A DNA stretch of 44,943 bases from an uncultured Bacteroidales bacterium (GTDB lineage Bacteria; Bacteroidota; Bacteroidia; Bacteroidales; Muribaculaceae). Location: the NCBI GenBank assembly GCA_947573135.1, contig CANPDU010000027.1, positions 1-44,943 on the forward strand, given 5' to 3'. Shown in pieces: positions 15,714 through 23,303 of the stretch. Each line of letters begins with the position of its first letter. Position 1 is the first letter of the stretch. The notes beneath the pieces were generated by a model. The model had not been told where the DNA came from. It made no database searches and was given only the letters and a program-made list of their open reading frames with translations. A program made the position numbers and the translations under genes.

Positions 15714-15746
15714 AGTCGGGCACCATGGTTCGCATGATGCCCGACT
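15714..15746 (-). terminator. Terminator of the pyrG-yidC transcript
   Basis: AGTCGGGCA (15714-15722) pairs with TGCCCGACT (15738-15746). On the minus strand the stem is followed by TTTTGTTTAAAAATG, a T-rich tail. Confidence 0.75.
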
Positions 15747-15773
15747 TGATTGACGGTATATCGGAATCGTTTA

Positions 15774-17861
15774 TTATCTGCGGTTTTTGCCGTTCCCTTT
15801 TTGCTGTTGGCGCAGGGCTGCCTGCTGCTGGCGTTGTGCCTCTTCGAGACGTGCCATCAGTCCGCTTTTCTTACGCGGCTTCTTTGCGTTGGCAAGCATT
15901 TCGGCCCGAACTTTCTTTTCATCTATTAACTTGCGGAAGATCCATGTCTGAAGAATAGTGATGAGCAACGACAAGAAGTAATAGTAGCTCAGACCTGCTG
16001 CATAGTCATTGAAGAAGAAGAGGAACATCACAGGCATAAGATACATCATCCACTTCATGCCCGGCATTGATGAACCGCCAGGCTGGTTCTGCATGTTGAT
16101 GCGTGTATAAACGATGTTTACGACTGTCATAAGCAGACAGAACAGGCTGACATGGTCTCCGTAGAAAGGAATAGAGAAGGGGAGTGCAAAGATATAGTCA
16201 GGAGCTGAAAGGTCGTGAACCCAAAGGAACGACTGCCCGCGCAGTTCGATCGCTGACGGGAAGAATGAGAACATTGCGATCAGCACAGGCATCTGCAAGA
16301 GCATCGGCAGACAGCCTGAGAACGGGCTTGCGCCGGCACGGCTGTAGAGCGCCATCGTTTCCTGCTGGCGTTTCATCGCGTTTTCCTGGCCGGGATATTT
16401 ATCATTGATTTCTTTTATCTCCGGAGCAAGTACACGCATACGAGCCTGTGATTTGAAGCTCTTGAATGTAAATGGGAAGAGAATGATCTTGATGAATATT
16501 GTCAGCAGCAGGATGATGATGCCGTAATTATCGATAAATTTACCTAAGAAAGAGAATACCGGTATGACTATGATCTGGTTTATCCACCGGAAAAGACCCC
16601 AGCCGAGCGGCACAAGACGCGTGAGCGACAGGCCTTCGTCGTTGTCAATTTCGTCGTCGATGCTCGACAGCAGCGGATAGTCGTTCGGCCCGAAATAGAA
16701 GTAGAACCCTGTCGGCGATCCGTCGGCGATTGTGTAAGGTGTGGTGGCATGAGCAGACATGTCCTTGAGGAAACGGTCATTCTTGATTTCTGTCGAAGTC
16801 AGGTCTGCGGTCGAGAGATAGTCATCGGCTATCAGCACACTTGAGAAAAACTGATTTTTGAATGCGAACCATTTTATGCGGCCCGTGAGTTGTTCGCTGT
16901 CATTGCCCGTCGAATTCAGATCGTCGGGACCTTCGCCTATAAACTTATAGTGGATCGCACTGTTGCGCTCTTCAAAAGTACGGCCTTTTTCGTTACGCGC
17001 CATCTTCTGGTGCCAGTTGAAATCAATCGTCGATGTGCTTGCCGGAAGTATAGTCTCCATACCCTTTTGAACAATGTCCATCTTGACGAGATATTTTGAA
17101 TGGTGGACTGTGTAGCGCAGCCCCCATTGTGCGCTCGCACCAAGATCCAGAACCATGAACACGGTCGAATCATTCTCCATAACGGGAGTGAAGTTGAATT
17201 CGCGTGTGTCGAAGCGCTGGTCTGAGGTCATAAGTGTGAACCCGTAGCCGTCAGTGTCATCATTGAAAAGCCGTATGTTGGCCGGTTCTTTACCGACTTC
17301 AGTTTTATAGTTTTTGAGCTCGACCTGACTGACAATGCCGCCGCGGGTAGCAAAAGTCACCTTCATCAGATCATTTTCTATGGTGACGCTGTCGTTTGCC
17401 CCGCTCAGATGACGGGCGAAACTTTTGTATTTCTGAACCTGTGCTATAGTCTTGCGGACGTTGGCGACTGCATCAGTGCGCTGCTCCGGAGAAAGTGATC
17501 CGAAACGGTTCGACAGCACATCTGATACATCTATGTCTGTCGAGGCTGCTTTTATGGTGCCGTTGATGCCGGTGCTGTCCGCGCTCAGGCTTACGATCTC
17601 GTTTACGAGTGTATAGCCGCCCTTTCCATCGGGATTGCCGGCTGTGCTGACTGCGGCGGCGAGGGCTTTGCCGTCAGATTGGGTCAGGCTGTCGGTAAAA
17701 GTGACGATTGCAGTCTCGTCTGCTGCCTCTTGGCGCGCGGCAAGTTGCTCTTGCTCGGCCTTGCGGCGGGCAAGTTCCTCTTCCGACGGTTTGTTGAAAT
17801 ACATGAAACCGAACAGACAGGCTGCCATCAGCAAGAGACCTAATAGGGTGTTTTTGTCCAT
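15774..17861 (-). CDS. yidC: Membrane protein insertase YidC
   Basis: This 695-residue inner-membrane insertase has the gram-negative layout. An N-terminal membrane helix (NTLLGLLLMAACLFGFMYFN) is followed by a large periplasmic P1 domain (about 150-430) and a C-terminal core of membrane helices containing FKSFKSQARMRVLAPEIKEI and FSGCLPMLLQMPVLIAMFSF. The tail is rich in K, R and Q, as expected for ribosome contact. It inserts membrane proteins alone or with SecYEG. It follows pyrG by 45 bases on the same strand and is probably cotranscribed with it. It is longer than the E. coli protein, which is usual in this phylum. Confidence 0.96.
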   Translation of the reverse strand: MDKNTLLGLLLMAACLFGFMYFNKPSEEELARRKAEQEQLAARQEAADETAIVTFTDSLTQSDGKALAAAVSTAGNPDGKGGYTLVNEIVSLSADSTGINGTIKAASTDIDVSDVLSNRFGSLSPEQRTDAVANVRKTIAQVQKYKSFARHLSGANDSVTIENDLMKVTFATRGGIVSQVELKNYKTEVGKEPANIRLFNDDTDGYGFTLMTSDQRFDTREFNFTPVMENDSTVFMVLDLGASAQWGLRYTVHHSKYLVKMDIVQKGMETILPASTSTIDFNWHQKMARNEKGRTFEERNSAIHYKFIGEGPDDLNSTGNDSEQLTGRIKWFAFKNQFFSSVLIADDYLSTADLTSTEIKNDRFLKDMSAHATTPYTIADGSPTGFYFYFGPNDYPLLSSIDDEIDNDEGLSLTRLVPLGWGLFRWINQIIVIPVFSFLGKFIDNYGIIILLLTIFIKIILFPFTFKSFKSQARMRVLAPEIKEINDKYPGQENAMKRQQETMALYSRAGASPFSGCLPMLLQMPVLIAMFSFFPSAIELRGQSFLWVHDLSAPDYIFALPFSIPFYGDHVSLFCLLMTVVNIVYTRINMQNQPGGSSMPGMKWMMYLMPVMFLFFFNDYAAGLSYYYFLSLLITILQTWIFRKLIDEKKVRAEMLANAKKPRKKSGLMARLEEAQRQQQAALRQQQKGNGKNRR

Positions 17862-17906
17862 TTTTGGGGATTGTAATCGGTTTGTGGTTATATTATGATT
17901 GCGTTG

Positions 17907-19520
17907 TTATTTCTTGCTTTCGTGATATTTGATCGCCGCATCGATAAAACTTCGGAATATCGGATTTGGCGACAGAACCGTGCTGGAATATTCGGGGTGA
18001 TATTGTGTACCGATATACCAGCGTTTATCGGGTATTTCGACGACTTCTACCAGATGTGACGCAGGATTCTCTCCGACGCACTGCATGCCGGCCGTCTCAA
18101 ATTGCTCGCGAAAATCTTCATTGAACTCAAAGCGGTGACGATGGCGTTCGCTTATATCTGTGGTGCCGTATGCTTCTGCCGCGCGGCTTCCCGACCGCAA
18201 TTTGCAGTCGAAAGCTCCAAGACGCATCGTGCCGCCCATGTTGGATATCGATTTCTGTTCTTCCATAAGATCGATGACATTGTATGGTGTCTGGCTGTCC
18301 ATCTCTGTCGAGTTGGCTCCTTGCAGACCGAGAACATTACGCGCGAACTCTATTACCATACACTGCATTCCCAGACAGATGCCGAAAGTCGGCACATCAT
18401 GTTCGCGACACCATTTCAATGCTACGAATTTGCCTTCGATGCCCCTCTGGCCGAATCCGGGCGCGATTATCACTCCGTCAAGATCCGATAATTTTTCATC
18501 GACATTGCGTTCGTCGACTTTTTCAGAATGTATATAGACGATCTTGACTTTATGATCGGCGTATGTAGCCGCCTGAAACAGTGCTTCGTCGATTGATTTG
18601 TAGGCGTCATGCAGTTCGACATATTTGCCTACAAGTCCGATTGTGACGGTTTCTTCCGCACGATCCATTTTGTCGAGAAATTCGAGCCAGGGTTTCATGT
18701 GAGGTTCTCCATCGGGCGTCAGACCTGTTTTACTGAGCACTATTTCATCAAGATGCTGTTCATGCATCTTGACCGGAACTTTATATATGCTGTCAACGTC
18801 GACCGACTGAATTACAGCTTCCGGAGACACGTTACAGAATAGCGCTATTTTTCTGCGCATGTCTGCAGAGATGTGTTTTTCAGTGCGAAGAACGAGAATA
18901 TCCGGTTGTATGCCGGCTTCCTGAAGCTGCTTGACGGAGTGCTGGGTCGGTTTTGTCTTTAGTTCTTTTGCTGCGGCAATGTAGGGTACATACGTGAGAT
19001 GTATACACAGACTGTTGCTGCCGAGTTCCCATCTCAGCTGTCTGACGCTTTCAAGGTAGGGCAGAGACTCGATGTCGCCCACTGTTCCGCCTATTTCTGT
19101 TATAATGAAGTCGAAATTCCCGGTGTTGCCGAGTTTCTTTACGTTGCGTTTGATCTCATCTGTGATGTGAGGCACAATCTGAACAGTCTTTCCGAGATAG
19201 TCGCCTCTGCGTTCTTTGTCGATGACGCTTTGATAGACTCGTCCCGTAGTCACATTGTTGGCTTTTGTCGTCTGGATGTCGGTGAAACGTTCATAATGTC
19301 CGAGATCGAGGTCGGCTTCGTGACCATCTACTGTCACATAACATTCTCCGTGCTCATAGGGGTTAAGCGTTCCCGGATCTATATTAATGTATGGATCGAA
19401 TTTTTGTATTGTTACTCTGTAACCGCGAGCTTTAAGCAGACATGCCAGTGAAGAAGATATAATGCCTTTGCCTAATGATGACACAACACCTCCGGTGACA
19501 AAAATGTACTTCGTTTCCAC
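17907..19520 (-). CDS. pyrG: CTP synthase
   Basis: This 537-residue enzyme makes CTP from UTP, ATP and glutamine. The N-terminal synthetase domain has GGVVSSLGKGIISSSLA (P-loop-like) and DPYINIDPGTLNPYEHGE. The C-terminal glutamine amidotransferase domain has the nucleophile cysteine in FGICLGMQCM and the closing triad residues in GTQYHPEYSS. Length is normal. Its own -7 box lies at 19563-19570, downstream of the small RNA unit copy B on the same strand. Confidence 0.97.
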   Translation of the reverse strand: METKYIFVTGGVVSSLGKGIISSSLACLLKARGYRVTIQKFDPYINIDPGTLNPYEHGECYVTVDGHEADLDLGHYERFTDIQTTKANNVTTGRVYQSVIDKERRGDYLGKTVQIVPHITDEIKRNVKKLGNTGNFDFIITEIGGTVGDIESLPYLESVRQLRWELGSNSLCIHLTYVPYIAAAKELKTKPTQHSVKQLQEAGIQPDILVLRTEKHISADMRRKIALFCNVSPEAVIQSVDVDSIYKVPVKMHEQHLDEIVLSKTGLTPDGEPHMKPWLEFLDKMDRAEETVTIGLVGKYVELHDAYKSIDEALFQAATYADHKVKIVYIHSEKVDERNVDEKLSDLDGVIIAPGFGQRGIEGKFVALKWCREHDVPTFGICLGMQCMVIEFARNVLGLQGANSTEMDSQTPYNVIDLMEEQKSISNMGGTMRLGAFDCKLRSGSRAAEAYGTTDISERHRHRFEFNEDFREQFETAGMQCVGENPASHLVEVVEIPDKRWYIGTQYHPEYSSTVLSPNPIFRSFIDAAIKYHESKK

Positions 19521-19562
19521 GCTATGTTTTTTTGTATTGCTGTTGAACTTTTATTAATCTCG

Positions 19563-19570
19563 CAAAATTA
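19563..19570 (-). promoter_or_regulatory. pyrG -7 box
   Basis: TAATTTTG on the minus strand, about 42 bases before the pyrG ATG. No clear -33 TTG is seen at standard distance. Confidence 0.5.
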
Positions 19571-19662
19571 CTAAAAAAATTGGATTGTAATCCCGGCGAT
19601 ATGCATTTTGTGGTTAAAAATTGGTCGTCGCAGTGGAATTAATTGTGCATATATGATATAAT

Positions 19663-19730
19663 AAAAAGAGTTGTCTCACGACAACTCTTTCCCTTAAACC
19701 TTTATCTTAATCTAATACTATGAAAAACAC
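19663..19730 (-). ncRNA. Candidate small RNA or leader unit, copy B
   Basis: This copy is read on the minus strand and is nearly identical to copy A. A TACATTTG -7 box (plus 19736-19743) is followed by the same leader and the same terminator: an 11-bp stem (plus 19680-19690 with 19665-19675) and a GTGA loop, then TTTTT. It points toward pyrG but ends about 140 bases before it, and pyrG has its own -7 box, so a stand-alone transcript is more likely than a pyrG leader. Confidence 0.6.
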
Positions 19731-19743
19731 ACATACAAATGTA

Positions 19744-19960
19744 GACATATTTTTTATTTCAGGATACATTCCGGCGAGGATATTTGCAGCCTGTTAACCT
19801 TTCTTAAGTATTGGGCTCCTCGCGATCTCTTCATTATTTATTCGCATTATTAGCGCCATGTCTTGTCTTTTAATTATGACACCATCTTATCTGCGCACGG
19901 TCTTTTGACACCCTCTCAGTCTGTTGCACTGAAAAAAATAAAGAAATTAATCATTGAAAA
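19744..19960. other. Intergenic stretch with no recognised feature
   Basis: Between the small RNA unit and the rpmB promoter I see no open reading frame of note, no strong hairpin and no repeat. Confidence 0.5.
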
Positions 19961-19962
19961 AT

Positions 19963-19993
19963 TTGGTAGAACCGCAAAAATGTAGTTACTTTG
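19963..19993 (+). promoter_or_regulatory. rpmB operon promoter
   Basis: TTG at 19963-19965 and TTACTTTG at 19986-19993 are 20 bases apart; the -7 box differs from the consensus at its second base. It leaves a leader of about 130 bases before rpmB, long for this genome. The leader contains an imperfect hairpin around CACCGG...CCGGCG (20028-20046) and could hold ribosomal-protein feedback control. Confidence 0.55.
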
Positions 19994-20127
19994 CACTCTG
20001 TTTTGTGGGAGCTCCATGAAAGTTCACCGGAAAGATGCACCGGCGGGCGATATGAGACTTGCGATGCAACTGCAGAACCCAACAACTAATAATAAGAAAA
20101 TTTAGATAAACCACCAGTAAAACAGCC

Positions 20128-20391
20128 ATGTCAAAGATTTGTCAAATTACCGGTAAAAAAGCGATGGTTGGCAACAACGTGTCACACTCTAAGCGTCGCA
20201 CCAAACGCAAATTCAATGCAAACCTCTTCACAAAGAAATTCTATTGGGTAGAGCAGGGCATCTGGGTCAGCCTGACTCTTTCTGCTGCAGGTCTACGCAC
20301 AATCAACAAACTCGGTCTTGACGCTGCGATCAACAAGGCCTACGAACAGGGTTACTTAAACGACAACGATATTAAATTCATAGGATTCTAA
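20128..20391 (+). CDS. rpmB: Large-subunit ribosomal protein bL28
   Basis: This is an 87-residue bL28. It has the conserved start [27 protein letters not shown] and the C-terminal [12 protein letters not shown]. Only one cysteine is present (C5), so it is the zinc-free form. It is the first gene of a three-gene ribosomal operon, followed after four bases by rpmG. Confidence 0.97.
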   Translation: MSKICQITGKKAMVGNNVSHSKRRTKRKFNANLFTKKFYWVEQGIWVSLTLSAAGLRTINKLGLDAAINKAYEQGYLNDNDIKFIGF

Positions 20392-20395
20392 GAAG

Positions 20396-20584
20396 ATGGC
20401 AAAGAAAGCAAAAGGTAATCGTGTGCAGGTCATCCTCGAATGCACCGAACATAAGGCAAGTGGTATGCCCGGTACTTCCCGCTACATCACTACCAAAAAC
20501 CGCAAAAATACAACCGAGAGACTCGAGCTTAAGAAATACAATCCAATCCTTAAGCGTGTAACTGTTCACAAAGAAATAAAATAA
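20396..20584 (+). CDS. rpmG: Large-subunit ribosomal protein bL33
   Basis: This is a 62-residue bL33 with [16 protein letters not shown], the [14 protein letters not shown] segment and [10 protein letters not shown]. The zinc-binding cysteine pairs of the C+ form are missing (KKYNP where KYCP is expected), so it is the zinc-independent version usual in Bacteroidetes. It lies between rpmB and the DUF4295 gene in one operon. Confidence 0.97.
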   Translation: MAKKAKGNRVQVILECTEHKASGMPGTSRYITTKNRKNTTERLELKKYNPILKRVTVHKEIK

Positions 20585-20595
20585 GATACTGAGAT

Positions 20596-20745
20596 ATGGC
20601 AAAGAAAACCGTCGCATCACTTCAGAAGGGCGAAGGCCGCACCTACAGCAAGGTTATTAAAGTGGTCAAATCACCTAAGACTGGCGCATACATCTTCAAG
20701 GAAGAAATGATGCCTAACGAAGCAGTTAAAGACGCCCTCAAATAA
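20596..20745 (+). CDS. DUF4295 family small protein
   Basis: The ATG at 20596, 11 bases after rpmG, opens a 49-residue basic protein (MAKKTVASLQKGEGRTYSKV...). It matches the DUF4295 family, found in Bacteroidetes directly downstream of rpmG. The fixed position and high lysine content suggest a ribosome-associated or ribosomal small protein, but its role is not established. It is too short for normal length cut-offs. Confidence 0.9.
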   Translation: MAKKTVASLQKGEGRTYSKVIKVVKSPKTGAYIFKEEMMPNEAVKDALK

Positions 20746-20780
20746 ATTACTGTCTCTGGTAAGACTTTATAGCATAATTA

Positions 20781-20820
20781 GTCTGCCGTCATGTGTCAAA
20801 CACTGACGGCAGACTTGTTT
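20781..20820 (+). terminator. Terminator of the rpmB-rpmG operon
   Basis: GTCTGCCGTCA (20781-20791) pairs with TGACGGCAGAC (20804-20814), with a further inner GTG/CAC pairing and a TCAA loop; TTGTTTT follows. Any start codon inside this hairpin for the next gene is unlikely to be used. Confidence 0.85.
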
Positions 20821-20838
20821 TGTTATAGCCGTCAGGGG

Positions 20839-20869
20839 TTGCATATAACAAAGATTAGAGTTATCTTTG
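20839..20869 (+). promoter_or_regulatory. Promoter of the penicillin-binding protein operon
   Basis: TTG at 20839-20841 and TATCTTTG at 20862-20869 are 20 bases apart. It places transcription start near 20876 and supports the ATG at 20911. Confidence 0.75.
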
Positions 20870-20910
20870 CCTTCACGTTAATATTGTCTCTCAGCAATTA
20901 CATAATCATA

Positions 20911-23289
20911 ATGTCTACATCTGACTTACCCGAAAAGACCGCTCCCGTGCGTCGCTCCCGTGCGATTGTAAAGTGGCTGTGGATATCATTTGCCGCTTTA
21001 GTCGTACTAGTTTCCGCCTTTTTTATTATGGCATATAACGGCTTTATCGGCTACATGCCGCCGGTTGAGGATCTTAAAAACCCTCAGGATAAGTTTGCGT
21101 CGGTGATTTATAGCGCCGACGGTTCGGAACTTGGCCGTTATTTCAGGAATACAGGTAATCGTGTCTATGCAGATTTCGATGAAATATCTCCGGCTGTCGT
21201 CGATGCTCTTATTGCGACAGAAGATTCCAGGTTCGAGGACCATTCCGGCATTGATGTCCGTGCGTTGATACGTGTTGCTTTTAAAACGTTACTTATGGGG
21301 CAGCGTAATGCCGGCGGCGGTTCGACAATCACACAGCAGCTTGCCAAGCAGCTTTACACTCCTCCTTCCGACGGATTTTTATCTCGGGCTGTACAAAAAC
21401 CTATCGAATGGATGATAGCAATAAAACTCGAGCGCTTTTATTCTAAGGAAGAGATTTTGAAAATGTATCTCAACCAGTTTGATTTCCTTTATAACGCCGT
21501 CGGCATCAAGTCTGCCGCTAAAGTTTATTTCAATAAAGACGCCGCTGATCTCAACATTCCTGAGGCTGCAACTCTTATAGGCATGGTGAAAAATCCGTCC
21601 TACTTCAACCCCGTGCGCCATCCCGAGCGCGCTATCGCGCGGCGTAATGTGGTGCTCGATCAGATGAGAAAGGCCGATATGATTACCTCATCTGAATATG
21701 AGGCTCTTGCTGCGACTCCGCTAAGTCTCGATTTTCATCGTGTTGACCATAAAGAAGGCCTGGCTCCTTATTTCCGTGAAGAGTTAAGACGCTATCTGAC
21801 CGCTAAGCGTCCCGTGCGTTCGGCATACCCTTCATGGGACCAGCAGCGCTTTGTTGATGACTCGATCGCGTGGACCAACAATCCGCTGTATGGTTGGGTT
21901 GAAAAGAATCCCCGTCCCGACGGTACGAAATATGATATCTACAACGACGGCCTCAAAATCTATTCGACTATTGACTCGCGTATGCAAGCTTATGCAGAGC
22001 AGGCTGTGAATGAGCATATGCGTTTCCTGCAAAAAGAGTTTTTCAAAGAAAAACGTAATTCGCCGACGGCCCCTTATACGTCCAATCCCGCAGAACTCAA
22101 CACTGAGACTCGTAAGAAACTTATCGATAATGCTATCCGTCAGAGCGAGCGAAGTCGCATTGGCCGTTTGGCCGGTCTGTCTGACGATGAAATACGAAGA
22201 CAGTTTGACGAGCCCTTCGAAATGACGGTTTTCAGCTACGACGGCCCTGTCGACACTGTGATGACACCGCTTGATTCGATCCTTTATACCAAGAGTTATC
22301 TGCGCACAGGTTTCATGTCGATGGATCCGCGCACAGGTTATGTCAAGGCGTATGTCGGAGGACCGGATTTTAGGTTTTTCCAATATGATATGGTTTCGAC
22401 CGGACGCCGTCAGGTTGGATCGACTGTCAAGCCGTTTCTTTATACTTACGCAATGGAATCTGACTTCACGCCTTGCGACGAGATGCTCAACGAGCAGCCG
22501 ACATTTGTCGACGAAAACGGCCGACCGTGGGCACCGCATAACTCCGGTAAAGCGCGTGTAGGCGAAATGGTTGATTTGCGCTGGGCTCTCACTAATTCCA
22601 ATAACTGGATCTCGGCCCGCTTAATGGCTCAGCTCAGCCCGGCCGAGCTTGTGAAACGTATGCACAGCTACGGTATAACCAATTCTCTTCCGGCGGTTCT
22701 TTCTCTTTGTTTAGGACCTTGTGAGGTTTCGGTCAAAGAGATGGTTACAGCCTATAGCGCATTTGCCAATAAGGGTATGCGTGTCGATCCTATGTTCGTC
22801 ACTGCGATCGCTGACTCTAACGGCAACATTATATCGGATTTTTCGCCCACTCAGACCGAAGTGATAACCGAAGACGGTTACTATAAGATACTTTCGATGC
22901 TGCTCAATGTCGTCGACAGCGGTACCGGCAACCGTCTGCGCCGTGCGCCATATAATCTGACGGCTCAGATCGGCGGCAAGACCGGAACGACTAACTCCAA
23001 TTCCGACGGATGGTTCATGAGCTTTACTCCCGATCTTGTTTCCGGCACCTGGGTCGGTGGTGAAGAACGCTATATCCATTTCAACAGCAACGCAAACGGT
23101 CAGGGTGCCGCTATGGCTCTTCCTATCTTCGGGAAATATATGACAAAAGTCTATGCCGATCCCTCGTTGCCTTATAGTCAGGCGACGAGGTTTGAGTTTC
23201 CCGCAGATCTTGATCTCTGTGCCGGCAACGGTTATTTTGTTGAAGAAAAAGAAGCTGTCGAAGAAGGTATTTCCGGTGCCTTTGACTGA
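20911..23289 (+). CDS. Class A penicillin-binding protein (PBP1A type)
   Basis: This 792-residue bifunctional enzyme polymerises glycan strands and cross-links peptides in peptidoglycan. A cytoplasmic N-terminus rich in arginine is followed by one membrane helix (about 22-41). The GT51 glycosyltransferase domain shows ATEDSRFEDHSG at 102-113 (catalytic E104), GGSTITQQLAKQL at 136-148 and the KLERFYSKEEILKMYLN motif. The transpeptidase domain has S504-T-V-K507, SNN at 563-565 and KTG at 690-692. The start at 20911 follows a good promoter; an upstream in-frame ATG lies inside the previous terminator. Three genes follow with gaps of 14, 30 and -4 bases. Confidence 0.95.
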   Translation: MSTSDLPEKTAPVRRSRAIVKWLWISFAALVVLVSAFFIMAYNGFIGYMPPVEDLKNPQDKFASVIYSADGSELGRYFRNTGNRVYADFDEISPAVVDALIATEDSRFEDHSGIDVRALIRVAFKTLLMGQRNAGGGSTITQQLAKQLYTPPSDGFLSRAVQKPIEWMIAIKLERFYSKEEILKMYLNQFDFLYNAVGIKSAAKVYFNKDAADLNIPEAATLIGMVKNPSYFNPVRHPERAIARRNVVLDQMRKADMITSSEYEALAATPLSLDFHRVDHKEGLAPYFREELRRYLTAKRPVRSAYPSWDQQRFVDDSIAWTNNPLYGWVEKNPRPDGTKYDIYNDGLKIYSTIDSRMQAYAEQAVNEHMRFLQKEFFKEKRNSPTAPYTSNPAELNTETRKKLIDNAIRQSERSRIGRLAGLSDDEIRRQFDEPFEMTVFSYDGPVDTVMTPLDSILYTKSYLRTGFMSMDPRTGYVKAYVGGPDFRFFQYDMVSTGRRQVGSTVKPFLYTYAMESDFTPCDEMLNEQPTFVDENGRPWAPHNSGKARVGEMVDLRWALTNSNNWISARLMAQLSPAELVKRMHSYGITNSLPAVLSLCLGPCEVSVKEMVTAYSAFANKGMRVDPMFVTAIADSNGNIISDFSPTQTEVITEDGYYKILSMLLNVVDSGTGNRLRRAPYNLTAQIGGKTGTTNSNSDGWFMSFTPDLVSGTWVGGEERYIHFNSNANGQGAAMALPIFGKYMTKVYADPSLPYSQATRFEFPADLDLCAGNGYFVEEKEAVEEGISGAFD

Positions 23290-23303
23290 TAAAAATTGCT
23301 GAA

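Noticed and set aside
11347-19743. Copies A and B as arms of an invertible 8-kb segment
   Set aside because: They are inverted, but the segment holds essential genes (pyrG, yidC), the repeats are short, and no recombinase is nearby. Homologous inversion is possible but nothing supports it.
20791-20910. Upstream extension of the penicillin-binding protein
   Set aside because: The start codon would lie within the rpmG operon terminator and before the gene's own promoter; the family N-terminus begins at the later ATG.
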